Positions 8,941 through 18,100 of a DNA stretch of 36,070 nt are shown one piece after another. The notes under the pieces were generated by a model. The model did no database searches and was not told where the DNA came from. It saw only the letters and a list, made by a program, of their open reading frames with translations. A program made the translations under genes and the position numbers. The DNA comes from Burkholderiales bacterium (GTDB taxonomy: Bacteria > Pseudomonadota > Gammaproteobacteria > Burkholderiales > Burkholderiaceae_C), in NCBI GenBank assembly GCA_026932235.1, contig JAIXKR010000114.1, positions 49,370 through 85,439 of the forward strand, read 5' to 3'. The number at the start of each line of letters is the position of its first letter. Position 1 is the stretch's first letter.

Positions 8941-10209
8941 TCAGTAGCGCCCCGTGATCCCCGCCACGCGCAGATAGGCCGCGGCCAGCCAGGCGACCAC
9001 GGTGCGCTCCAGACGGCCGCGCCAGCCGGCGCGCTGCGGCGCGCCCGCGACCTCGGTGGAGACGGCGAAGGCGGCCTCGAAGCGCTGCCCCAGTTCGGCG
9101 GTGAAACCACGGTCGCGCACGACGACGTTGGCCTCGAGGTTCAGCAGCAGCGACAGCGGGTCGATGTTGGAGCTTCCCACGGTGGCCCAGTCGTCGTCGA
9201 CCACCGCCACCTTGGCGTGCAGGAAGGCCGGCGTGTACTCGAAGATGCGCACGCCGTGGCCGCGCAGCTCGGCGTAGAGCGCGCGCGCGGCCAGTGCGGC
9301 GATGCGGTAGTCGACCTTGCCCTGCAGCAGCAGCCGCACCTGCACGCCGCGCTGCGCGGCATGGCGCAGGCTGCGGCGGAAGGCGCGTCCGGGGTAGAAG
9401 TAGGGCACGGCGATGTCCACGCGCCGGCGCGCGCCGCGGATGGCCTGCACGTACGCGCGCTCGATCGTGCGCCGCCGGCTCACGTTGTCTCGCACCAGCA
9501 GGGCCGCGACGACGGGGCGTGAGGCGTTCACCGGCACTTGCCGCGGACGGCGTCCGCGCAGGCGCCGGATGAGCCGCCGGGCCTCGCTCACCGGACGCCG
9601 GCTGGCTGCCAGCGCCAGCACCTCGTCGCGCCAGAGATGGCCCAGCTGCGCGCGCGTCCAGATCGCCTGCGCGCTCGCGCGCACCGAGCGCACCAGCGGC
9701 CCCTGAAGGGCGACGGCGAAATCCCAGCGCGGCAGCGCCGTGCGGCCGTGGTTGAGGTCGTTGCGGTCGTCGATGATGTTGATGCCGCCGACGAAGGCGC
9801 AGGCGTAGTCCACCACGCACAGCTTCTGGTGCATGCGCCGAAGCTGGCCGGGAATGAACCAGGACCACCAGCGCTCGAGCGGGCGGAAGACCTCGAGCTG
9901 GATTCCCGGCTCGGCCAGCCACTGGCGCAAGCGCACCAGCGTGCCGTGCGTGCCGAAGCCGTCGACGACCACGCGCACGCTGACGCCGCGGCGCGCCGCG
10001 GCGCCCAGCGCATCGGCGACGCCGCGTGCCGCGCCGTCGTCGTGGAAGATGTAGGTGGCCAGCCAGACCTCGTGGCGCGCATCGGCGATGGCCGCGATCA
10101 TCGCGGGGAACAGCTCGTCGCCCCCCTGCAGCAGCGCGATGCGGTTGCCGCCGACCAGCGACGCGCTCAGCGCCGACTCGGCGTCGAGGCTGCCGGCAGC
10201 GTCGGCCAT
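8941..10209 (-). CDS. clsB: Cardiolipin synthase B
   Basis: 422 residues (E. coli ClsB has 413). Phospholipase D-superfamily enzyme at the inner membrane that makes cardiolipin or phosphatidylglycerol by phosphatidyl transfer. Both HKD motifs are intact: HQKLCVVD (H127, K129, D134) and HAKVAVVD (H331, K333, D338), the second followed by WATVGSSNID. No N-terminal membrane helices, as in ClsB rather than ClsA. Last gene of the minus-strand run and 10 bp after ybhP, the same partner as in E. coli (ybhO-ybhP). Confidence 0.93.
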   Translation of the reverse strand: MADAAGSLDAESALSASLVGGNRIALLQGGDELFPAMIAAIADARHEVWLATYIFHDDGAARGVADALGAAARRGVSVRVVVDGFGTHGTLVRLRQWLAEPGIQLEVFRPLERWWSWFIPGQLRRMHQKLCVVDYACAFVGGINIIDDRNDLNHGRTALPRWDFAVALQGPLVRSVRASAQAIWTRAQLGHLWRDEVLALAASRRPVSEARRLIRRLRGRRPRQVPVNASRPVVAALLVRDNVSRRRTIERAYVQAIRGARRRVDIAVPYFYPGRAFRRSLRHAAQRGVQVRLLLQGKVDYRIAALAARALYAELRGHGVRIFEYTPAFLHAKVAVVDDDWATVGSSNIDPLSLLLNLEANVVVRDRGFTAELGQRFEAAFAVSTEVAGAPQRAGWRGRLERTVVAWLAAAYLRVAGITGRY

Positions 10210-10219
10210 CGCCGCCGCC

Positions 10220-11026
10220 TCAGCAGGGCTCCAGCTCGGCCACCAGCGGCAGGTGATCGGACATGCGCGCCCACGCTGTGCCGCGCGGCACCATCGTCGT
10301 GCGGCACCGCAGCCCGCGCAGGTAGAAGCGATCGAGCGAGAACACCGGCATCAGCGAGGGGAAGGTCTGCTGCAGCGCGCCGTCGGCGCCGCGCGCGCGC
10401 TGCAGGCCGATCTCGGCCATCGGCGCGTCCAGCTTCTCGCCCCAGTCGTTGAAGTCGCCGGCGACGATGAGCAGCGCATCGGGCGGCACCTCGCGCTCGA
10501 GGTAGTCGGCCAGGCGCTGCACCTGGCGCACGCGGCCGGCGTGCATGAGGCCGAAGTGCGCGACCACGGTATGCACCTTGCTGCCGTTCCACTGCACCGG
10601 CACGTGCAGCAGGCCGCGCTGCTCGAAGCGGTGGTCGCTCACGTCGCGGTGGCCGATGTCGCCCAGCGGCCACCGCGCCAGCAGCGCGTTGCCGTGCTCG
10701 CCGTGCCGCGTGACGGCGTTCGTGCGGTAGGCGACGTCGTAGCCCTGCGGCGCGAGGAAGTCGGCCTGCCCCTGCTCGGGCCAGCCGAACCAGGTGCGGT
10801 CGAAGCGCTGCGCGTGCCGGCGGTGGTAGAGGTGCACCTCCTGCAGGAAGACGATGTCGGCATCCAGCGCCTCGACCGCCAGCCCCAGGCTGTGGATCTC
10901 CAGGCGCCGCCGCGGCCCCATGCCGCGCACGCCCTTGTGGATGTTGTAGGTCGCCACGCGCAGCCCGCCCAGGCCGGTCGTCGGCGAGAGCCGGCTCGTC
11001 TGCAGGGCACCGTGATGACGCGTCAT
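10220..11026 (-). CDS. ybhP: Endonuclease/exonuclease/phosphatase family protein YbhP
   Basis: 268 residues. EEP-fold metal-dependent phosphoesterase: RVATYNIHKG at about residue 23, FLQEVH (metal-binding Glu), AGDFNDW and the terminal MSDHLPL motif are all present. The natural substrate of YbhP is not known; a phosphodiesterase acting on lipid or nucleotide is plausible from its constant pairing with ClsB. The start ATG overlaps the nudB stop as ATGA (11023-11026), which fixes this start and implies translational coupling. Longer in-frame extensions upstream only read through nudB in another frame. Confidence 0.87.
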   Translation of the reverse strand: MTRHHGALQTSRLSPTTGLGGLRVATYNIHKGVRGMGPRRRLEIHSLGLAVEALDADIVFLQEVHLYHRRHAQRFDRTWFGWPEQGQADFLAPQGYDVAYRTNAVTRHGEHGNALLARWPLGDIGHRDVSDHRFEQRGLLHVPVQWNGSKVHTVVAHFGLMHAGRVRQVQRLADYLEREVPPDALLIVAGDFNDWGEKLDAPMAEIGLQRARGADGALQQTFPSLMPVFSLDRFYLRGLRCRTTMVPRGTAWARMSDHLPLVAELEPC

Positions 11027-11481
11027 GCGGATCGGACTCGTTGGGGGAGTTGCAGGATGGCCTCCGCGTTGCTCGGCGAGAAGCAGCGCCAGGCGGCTTC
11101 GCGCCAGGGCAGCCAGAGGTGCGAGATGTGTTCCTCGGGGCACAGGCGCACCGGCACGCGGCCCGGCAGCTCGAGGCCGAACACGTGCTCGGTGTTGTGC
11201 GTCACCCCGGGCGCATAGCGGCGGCGCCAGGCGGGATAGATCTCGTAGACGTTGTCCTGTTCCCAGTCGACGAGCGCGCCCTGCTCGATTCCGGTCTCCT
11301 CCCGCACCTCGCGGCGCGCGGTGAGGGGCAGCGGCTCCTGCTCGTCGTCGACCGAGCCGGTCACGCTCTGCCAGTAGCCGGGGTGGTCGGCGCGCTCGAT
11401 CAGCAGCACCTCGAGCGCCGGCGTGTGGATCACGACCAGCACCGAGCGCGGGATCTTGTAGCGGCGCGCGTCCGGACTCAT
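11023..11481 (-). CDS. nudB: Dihydroneopterin triphosphate diphosphatase
   Basis: 152 residues. Nudix hydrolase that removes pyrophosphate from dihydroneopterin triphosphate in folate synthesis. The Nudix box is seen around residues 42-65 (GSVDDEQEPLPLTARR followed by EVREETGI), with one residue more than the canonical spacing between its Gly and first Glu. YEIYPAWRRRYAPGVTHNTEHVF is typical of NudB. The ATG overlaps the aroG stop as ATGA (11478-11481), and its own stop overlaps the ybhP start in the same way, so the three genes are translationally coupled. Confidence 0.92.
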   Translation of the reverse strand: MSPDARRYKIPRSVLVVIHTPALEVLLIERADHPGYWQSVTGSVDDEQEPLPLTARREVREETGIEQGALVDWEQDNVYEIYPAWRRRYAPGVTHNTEHVFGLELPGRVPVRLCPEEHISHLWLPWREAAWRCFSPSNAEAILQLPQRVRSA

Positions 11482-12587
11482 CGGCGCCCTCGACCTGCGC
11501 GACGTTCGCGTACCGATCGCGCCAGCGCGCGCAGCAGCGCCGCGCTGTCCTCGAAGCCGAGGCAGGCATCGGTGATGGAAACGCCGCGGCGCAGCGGCTG
11601 ACCGGCGATCAGATCCTGGCGCCCTTCCTCCAGGTGGCTCTCCACCATCACGCCGAGGATGCGGCGCTCGCCCGCGGCGATGCGCTCGCCGAGCTCGGCC
11701 GCGACCTCCATCTGCCGCCGCGGCTGCCTGGCGGAGTTGGCGTGCGAGCAGTCGATCATCACCTGCGCGCGCAGGCCTGCGCGCTGCAGCAGCGCGCAGG
11801 CGGCGTCGACGTCCTCGACGCCGTAGTTCGGCCGCTTGCCGCCGCGCAGGATGACGTGGCCGTCGGCGTTGCCGCGCGTTTCGAAGATCGCCGCCGTTCC
11901 CATCTTCGTCATGCCGATGAAGCTGTGCGCCGCGCGCGCGGCGAGCACCGCGTCGGCGGCCACCTGCACGCTGCCGTCGGTGCCGTTCTTGAAGCCCACC
12001 GGGCACGACAGGCCGCTGGCGAGCTGGCGGTGGCTCTGGCTCTCGGTCGTGCGCGCGCCGATCGCGCCCCAGGCGACGAGGTCGCTGATGTACTGCGGCG
12101 AGAGCAGGTCGAGGAACTCGGTGCCGGCGGCCAGCCCGAGCGCGTTGATCTGCAGCAGCAGCTCGCGCGCGCGACGCAGGCCCTCGTTGATGCGGAAGCT
12201 GCCGTCCAGGCGCGGGTCGTTGATCCAGCCCTTCCAGCCGACCGTGGTGCGCGGCTTCTCGAAGTAGACGCGCATGACGATGAGCAGCTCGGGCGCGAGT
12301 TCGTCGGCCAGCGCCTTCAGGCGCTGCGCGTACTCGATCGCGGCGTCGTGCTCGTGGATCGAGCAGGGGCCGACGACGGCCACCAGACGGTCGTCCTCGC
12401 CGCGCAGCACGGCGGCGATGGCGTCACGGCTGTGCTCGACGAGCGCCTCGACGGCGGGCGTCACCGGCAGCTCCTCGTGCAGCAGCGCCGGCGAGGCCAG
12501 CGCACGCACCGCGGCGATGCGCACGTCGTCGATGCGCGTGGTGTCCAGCGTCGCCTGCAGCAGCGGTTCGTCGGCGGTGGATTGCAT
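11478..12587 (-). CDS. aroG: 3-deoxy-7-phosphoheptulonate (DAHP) synthase, class I
   Basis: 369 residues. Condenses phosphoenolpyruvate with erythrose 4-phosphate, the first step of the shikimate pathway. Family motifs are clear: VVGPCSIHE, MRVYFEKPRTTVGWKG, GARTTESQSHR, GFKNGTDG, SHANS and ESHLEEGRQ. Length fits the AroF/G/H type I-alpha enzymes; which feedback-inhibitor class it belongs to cannot be told safely, so the symbol is nominal. It is 21 bp after ccdB, an unusual upstream neighbour, and overlaps nudB by 4 bp. Transcription probably reads in from the ccdA promoter. Confidence 0.93.
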   Translation of the reverse strand: MQSTADEPLLQATLDTTRIDDVRIAAVRALASPALLHEELPVTPAVEALVEHSRDAIAAVLRGEDDRLVAVVGPCSIHEHDAAIEYAQRLKALADELAPELLIVMRVYFEKPRTTVGWKGWINDPRLDGSFRINEGLRRARELLLQINALGLAAGTEFLDLLSPQYISDLVAWGAIGARTTESQSHRQLASGLSCPVGFKNGTDGSVQVAADAVLAARAAHSFIGMTKMGTAAIFETRGNADGHVILRGGKRPNYGVEDVDAACALLQRAGLRAQVMIDCSHANSARQPRRQMEVAAELGERIAAGERRILGVMVESHLEEGRQDLIAGQPLRRGVSITDACLGFEDSAALLRALARSVRERRAGRGRR

Positions 12588-12608
12588 GGAAGGCCGGAAA
12601 TGAAAGCT

Positions 12609-12926
12609 TCAGACGCTGCCGATCACCGCGCCCAGCGCGTCGACCAGGCGATGCGATTCCTCATGCAGGTTGTACACCGGCTGGCGCAGCGAGCGTGCCG
12701 GGACGATGACGGCTTCGTGCGCCTTCAGCACCAGGCGCTCGCCGCGGATGCGGAACGCCGGGGCCATGCGCTGCGGCAGCACGGCCGCGGCCACGTCCGA
12801 GCGCGACAGCGGCGCCACCAGCCGCGTCGGCAGCCGGTCCAGCAGGTCGCTCTGCAGCACCACCAGATAGGGAATGCTGTCCCGCGACGAGGGAGCCGGG
12901 TTGGGGAAGACGTCCCACTGCGCCAT
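12609..12926 (-). CDS. ccdB: CcdB-family toxin
   Basis: 105 residues, the size of F-plasmid CcdB (101). CcdB poisons DNA gyrase. The N-terminal half (WDVFPNP, then IPYLVVLQSDLLDRLPTRLVAPL) and the later FRIRGERLVLKAHEAVIVPARSL follow the family pattern. In F-plasmid CcdB the last three residues W-G-I are needed for gyrase poisoning; here the protein ends I-G-S-V with no tryptophan, so toxicity is uncertain. Start chosen at the ATG 14 bp after the ccdA stop; an upstream in-frame start would overlap ccdA entirely. Follows ccdA and precedes aroG. Confidence 0.85.
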   Translation of the reverse strand: MAQWDVFPNPAPSSRDSIPYLVVLQSDLLDRLPTRLVAPLSRSDVAAAVLPQRMAPAFRIRGERLVLKAHEAVIVPARSLRQPVYNLHEESHRLVDALGAVIGSV

Positions 12927-12940
12927 GACGCGCCGGCGCC

Positions 12941-13126
12941 CTACCAGGCGCGGAACTCGTCGCTCCAGATGCCGTACTTCCGGAAATGCGCGTGCTGCTC
13001 GTCCACCCATTCCTTGTGCTTCTCGTAGAAGGCCCGGGCTTCGGGGCTTTGGCAGGGCGCGGGCTCCTGCGCCGCCGCGCGCTGCGTGGCCAGCAGCCGT
13101 CCGTAGTGCTCGGCCGACAGCAGCAC
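12941..13126 (-). CDS. ccdA: CcdA-family antitoxin, 5' end apparently disrupted
   Basis: The only usual start in frame is GTG at 13126, giving 61 residues (F-plasmid CcdA has 72). The C-terminal part (YEKHKEWVDEQHAHFRKYGIWSDEFRAW region) matches the CcdB-binding tail of CcdA, including the final aromatic W. Upstream codons in the same frame read RRRHSV before VLLSAEHYGRLL, which fits the ribbon-helix-helix strand of CcdA (RITVTVDSDSYQLL), but they have no start codon. An ATG with a good Shine-Dalgarno (AGGA) lies at 13144-13146, just out of frame. Either a one-base change disrupted the gene or the GTG is used without a ribosome site. Autoregulation by the CcdAB complex may be lost. Confidence 0.7.
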   Translation of the reverse strand: MLLSAEHYGRLLATQRAAAQEPAPCQSPEARAFYEKHKEWVDEQHAHFRKYGIWSDEFRAW

Positions 13127-13174
13127 GCTGTGCCGGCGACGCTCATCGGTGGATCCTGCGGAGACGGTTTGTCC

Positions 13175-13180
13175 ATTTTA
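13175..13180 (-). promoter_or_regulatory. Candidate -10 element for ccdAB-aroG
   Basis: TAAAAT on the minus strand (5 of 6 matches to the consensus), 29 bp upstream of the ATG at 13146. It is the only AT-rich hexamer in the 130-bp gap between ccdA and divergent tamA. No clear -35 was seen at the right distance. Confidence 0.3.
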
Positions 13181-13256
13181 GCCAATCTTGCCGGCCCGAG
13201 CCGGGCATGACCACAGCCGTCGGGCCCGGCCGGGCTGCAGCGCCAGAATACCCGGC

Positions 13257-15134
13257 ATGGGACGCCGTACCGCATTCCACGATGCCTGGTGCGGCATGGT
13301 GCTGGCGGCGGGGCTGGCAGCCTTGCCCGCCTGCGGCGTGCTGCACGGCGAAGGGGGAGACGCCATGCGCACGGAAGGCGCCGCTGAAGCCGCCGAAGCC
13401 AGCGAAGGCGCGCTGGCCTTCGACTTGCGGGTCGTGAGTGCGGACCGCGACATCGCCGGCCACCTCGAGCAGCACCTCGAGCTGCAGCGCTACAGCCGCT
13501 TCCCGGACCTGCGCGCCGCCGAGTTCGAGCGCCTGCTGACCGAGGCCGACTCGAACGCGCGCGAGCTGCTCGCGGCCCTGGGCTACTTCGACCCGACGCT
13601 GAAGATGCGCGTGCAGGACGCCACCGAAGGCAGCGCGGCGCCGCGCACCGTCGTCGTCGAGGTGGCGCCGGGCGAGCGGACCCGGGTCGCCGGCTACGAG
13701 ATCGGCTTCGCCGAGCCGATGAACAGCGACCCGCGCGCGGCGGCGCAGCGCCGGCGCATCGTGCGGCGCTGGGGGCTCGAGGCCGGCGACGTCTTCACCG
13801 AGCCCGACTGGAGCGCGGCCAAGAGCGCGGGCCTGCGCGAGCTGCAGAAGGAGCGCTACCCGACCGCGCGCATCGCCGAAAGCCAGGCGACCATCGACGC
13901 CGAGGCCAACCGTGCCGAGCTGCGCGTGCGCTACGACCCCGGCCCGGCCTATCGCTTCGGCGGGCTCAGGCTCAGCGGCGTCGAGCGCTACGACGCCGAG
14001 GGCATACGCCACATCGCGCGCATCCCCACCGGCACGGACTACCGCGAGGAGGCCTTGCTCGACGCGCAGCAGCGCCTGGCCGCCAGCGGCTATTTCGACT
14101 CCGCCTTCCTGACGCTGGACGCGGAGGAAGCCGATCCGGAACACGCCACCGTGATCGCCCAGCTGCGCGAGGCCAGGATGCAGAAGCTGGTGTTCGGCGT
14201 CGGCCTGTCCACCGATGCCGGGCCGCGCCTGTCGCTGGACCATGCGCACAACAGGATGCCGCCGCTGGGCTGGCGCGCAGTCAGCCACCTCGCCCTGGAC
14301 GCCAGGACGCAGGCCGCCTCGACGCAGTGGACGGCGATGCCGCAGGCCTCGGGCTGGGCCCGGTTCCTGGGCGCGGCGCTCGAGCGCGCCGAGGTGGGCG
14401 ACTTCAAGTCGGATTCGATGTCGCTGCAGGGTGGGCGCAGCCAGAGCGTCGGCCACATCGACCGGCGCCATGCGCTGCAATACGACATCAGCAGGGTCGA
14501 GGGCGGCGACGCGCCGGGCAGCTCGTCCTCGCTGATGGCCAGCTCCGGCTGGACGGGGCGCTACTTCGACCGCAAGATCAACCCGACCGCCGGCTACGGC
14601 CTGGGCGCCGAACTCGGCGCGGGCTTCACGCTGACGCCGCGGCGCAAACCGTTCATCCGCGGGCGCCTGCGCGCGCTGCAGTTCTGGCCGATCGGCCAGC
14701 GCAACGAGGCCGGCCGCCGCAGCCGCCTGGCGCTGCGGGGCGAGATGGGCGCGGTGCTGGCCGACAAGGGCGTGCAGGTGCCCGCGTCGCTGCTCTTCCT
14801 GACCGGCGGCGACACGACGGTGCGCGGCTACGGCTACGAAAGCATCGGCACGCGCTCGCAGGCGGGCAAGTTCTACGGCGGCCGCACCATGACCGTCGCC
14901 AGCGTGGAATGGCAGCGTCCGATCCGTCTGATGGACAACGACAGGGACTGGGAGCACGCGCTGTTCGTCGATGTCGGCTCGGTTTCCGACGACGTCCACC
15001 GCATGACGCTGCACACCGGCGTCGGCACCGGCCTGCGCTGGAACAGCCCCGTGGGCCCGATGCAGGCCGATGTGGCTTATGGTGTCAGGACCCGTCAGCT
15101 GCGCCTGCACCTGCGGCTGGGCCTTTCCTTCTGA
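13257..15134 (+). CDS. tamA: TamA-type Omp85 outer membrane assembly factor
   Basis: 625 residues. TamA is the outer-membrane beta-barrel partner of TamB in the translocation and assembly module, moving autotransporters or phospholipids across the envelope. N-terminal export signal, then POTRA repeats (about 50-310; one ends at VRYDPGPAYRFGGLRLSG, the next at RLAASGYFDSAFLTLD), then a 16-strand-type barrel. The barrel's conserved VRGY of the Omp85 lid loop is at residues 522-525. The signal peptide ends LAALPAC with Cys26, which resembles a lipobox. Start at the ATG before GRRT. tamB begins 39 bp downstream, as expected. Confidence 0.92.
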   Translation: MGRRTAFHDAWCGMVLAAGLAALPACGVLHGEGGDAMRTEGAAEAAEASEGALAFDLRVVSADRDIAGHLEQHLELQRYSRFPDLRAAEFERLLTEADSNARELLAALGYFDPTLKMRVQDATEGSAAPRTVVVEVAPGERTRVAGYEIGFAEPMNSDPRAAAQRRRIVRRWGLEAGDVFTEPDWSAAKSAGLRELQKERYPTARIAESQATIDAEANRAELRVRYDPGPAYRFGGLRLSGVERYDAEGIRHIARIPTGTDYREEALLDAQQRLAASGYFDSAFLTLDAEEADPEHATVIAQLREARMQKLVFGVGLSTDAGPRLSLDHAHNRMPPLGWRAVSHLALDARTQAASTQWTAMPQASGWARFLGAALERAEVGDFKSDSMSLQGGRSQSVGHIDRRHALQYDISRVEGGDAPGSSSSLMASSGWTGRYFDRKINPTAGYGLGAELGAGFTLTPRRKPFIRGRLRALQFWPIGQRNEAGRRSRLALRGEMGAVLADKGVQVPASLLFLTGGDTTVRGYGYESIGTRSQAGKFYGGRTMTVASVEWQRPIRLMDNDRDWEHALFVDVGSVSDDVHRMTLHTGVGTGLRWNSPVGPMQADVAYGVRTRQLRLHLRLGLSF

Positions 15135-15173
15135 CCGCGTCGCGCCATCCGCAGCAAGGCCCGGCTTTCGACC

Positions 15174-18100
15174 ATGACCGACCGCAGCTCGGCGGCCTCT
15201 CCCGCTCCCGGCGGTGACGTTCCGGCGCCGGCAGCGCCGCCGCGCGGCCGACGGCGCAGGCTCGGGCGCCTGCTGGGGGCGCTTTCGGCGCTGCTGCTGC
15301 TCCCCGTGCTGGCCGGCGGTGTGGTGCTGGCCTGGGCCGCAAGCGACGGCTCGCTGCCGCGTGCGCTGCAGCTGGCGCAAGGAATCCTTCCCGAAGGCCA
15401 GGACCTGGGCTTCGAGGGCGCGAGCGGATCCCTCGCCGCCGGCGGCACCGTGCGCGAGCTGCGATGGACCATGCCGGGCACCGCGTTGTCCATCGAGGGG
15501 CTGCAGCTCGACTGGCGTCTGTGGGACCTGATCGATCGGGCGCTGCACGTACGCACGCTGCAGGCCGATCGCATCCACGTGAAGCTCACGCCGCAGCCCG
15601 AGCCGACCGAACCATCGGTGCCCTTCGTGATGCCCGAGCGCCTGACGCTGCCGCTGCAGATCACGCTGCCACTGCGGGTCGGGTGGCTGGAGATCGAGGC
15701 CGTCCCCGACGACGACAAGCGCAATGAGGTGCTGGCCTTCGACGAAATCGCCGCCGAGTACCGCTACGACCATGGTGCGCACGAGTTGCAGGTCAGCAGC
15801 GTGCGCCAGGGCCAAAGCCGCGCCCGGGCGGCACTGAAGCTGGGCGCCCGCGACCTGGCGCTGCAGGCCCGCATCGGTGCATGGCTGGGCGACCCGGTGG
15901 CCGAAGTGCCCTTGCGCCTGCAGGCCCTGCTGCAGGCCGAGGGCACCTTGGCTGGCGGCGAGGCGGCGCGCATCGACCTGCGGCTCGACGCCCGCGAGCG
16001 CGACGCCGAAGCCGACGCGGACGCCCTCTCGGCCCGCTCGCTGCGGGAGTTCCCGGCCAGCGGCCCGGCCGAGACCGATGCGCACGCTGCCCTGCAGGCG
16101 AGCGCCACGCTGCACCCCTGGCGCGGCCAGCCGGTGCAGCAGGCCCGGGTGCAACTCGCCCATCTGAACGCCCGCGCCTTCCATGCCGACGCGCCCGTGA
16201 CCGACCTGCACGGTCGCATCGAGATCGCGCCCCAGGCAGCGCAGGGGGCCGGATCGACGCCGGCCTCCGCCGCCTGGCAGCTCGCGGCCGAGCTGCAGAA
16301 CCGCGCCCCCGGCCCCTGGGACACCGGGCACCTGCCGCTGTCGCAACTGCTGGCCGAGCTGCAACTCGCGCCCGACCGCTGGACCGCCGAGACCGTGCAG
16401 GCGCAGGTCGGGGACGGCCGCGTGCGCTTGCAAGGGCACTTCGAGCCGCAAACGCAGACGCTGGACCTGCGCGGCGATCTGCGGCGCCTGCCGCCGGCGC
16501 GGATCCACGGCGCGCTGGCCGCCAAACGGGTGCCCGAGCTCGACGGCACGCTGGCCGCCCGCGGACGCATGGACCGCGGCATCGACTTCGAGGTGGACAT
16601 CGCCGGCCGGGGCGGCAACACCGGCCCCCGCGGCGCTGCAGGCAGCCGCTGGGACGTGCGCGCCCTCCAGGCCAAGGGGCGCTGGTCGCCGCAGCTGCTG
16701 GATCTGGAGCAAGTGCACCTGGACGCCTTCCAGGCCCGGGTGGACGCGAGCAAGCTGCGCGTGGCCTTGCCGCGCGCCGGGCGCATCGAAGGCGTCGTCA
16801 GCGCCAGCGCGCCGGGAATCGGCCTCGAGGGCGATGCCGCGATGCAGCCTGCCCGAGGCGGCGGCAAGCTGGCGCTGCATCTGGCCTCGGCGGAGCAGGG
16901 GCTGGCCTGGCTGCGCGGGCTGCCGCTGGTGGGGACGGCGCTGCCGCCGCTCGTCGCAAAGGGCAGCGCGCAGCTCAGCGTCGATTGGCAGGGCGGCTGG
17001 CAGCAGTGGATCGACGGCCTGCGGCGGCCGCAGGCGCATCCGGAGCTGCGCCTCGATGCCCGGGTCCGCAGCGCGGGCCTGCACCTCGAACTGCCGCCGG
17101 CAGCCACCGACACCTCCGGCAGCCAGGCGGCCCCGACGGTGATCGACGTGCGGCGGCTCGACGCGAGCGTGCGGGGCAAGCTCGGCGCTGCGACGCTGGC
17201 GCTCGCGGGCGAACTCGGCGCCCGGGGCGTGCACGCCGCGCTGGATGCGCGCGCGCAGGTGAGCTCGGCCGGCACCGCCGACGCGCCGGCCTGGAACCTC
17301 GCGCTGCAAGCGTTCAGCGCCGCCCTCACCCTGCCCGAACAGGCGCAGCCCTGGCGCCTGCAACTCGGCGAAGCGCTGCAGGCGACGGCGCAAACCGGCC
17401 GGGCCATGCAGGTCCGCACCAGCGCCGGCCGGGCCACGCTCACGCCGCCGCCGAACGTGGCGGCGCAAGGCGAACCGCTCGCGCTGCGCTGGGAGCCGCT
17501 GCATTTCTCGCAGGGGGCGGGCGGCGCCGTGCGCGTCCAGTCGCGCGGGCAGCTCAGTGGGCTCGTTGCGGCCTGGGCGGACGCGCTGCTGCCGCAGCGT
17601 CCGCTGGCGTCGGCGGGCGTGCAGTCTTCGCTCGTACTCAGCGGCGACTGGGACCTCGACCTGGGCGAGACCTTGCGCCTGCAGGCGGCACTCAGGCGCG
17701 ACCGCGGCGACCTGCGGGTGGGCGATCCCGGCGCGCAGGCGACAGCGAGCGCCGCTCCCGCAGCGCGCGGAATCGCCGCCGGCCTGCGCCGGCTGGAGCT
17801 GCGCCTGCGATCCAGCGGCGACGAGGTGCACGCCGAGCTCGACTGGGACAGCGCGCGCGCCGGCGTCATCGAGGCCCGGGCGCAGACGCGCCTGGTGCGG
17901 CAGGTCGACGCCTGGGCGCTGCCCGAGGACGCGCCGCTGAGCGGCCGGGTGCGGGCGCGCCTTCAGGATCTGGGCGTCTGGGCGCGCCTCGCGCCGGCGG
18001 GCTGGCGCATCGCCGGCGCGCTGGGTGCCGACCTCCAGCTCGGCGGCAGCGTGCAGGCGCCGCAGCTGCGCGGCCCGATCGAGATCGATGACCTGAACCT

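Noticed and set aside
11380-11440. Possible defect in the NudB Nudix box (one extra residue)
   Set aside because: The same longer spacing occurs, to my knowledge, in related beta-proteobacterial NudB proteins, and all catalytic Glu/Arg residues are present.
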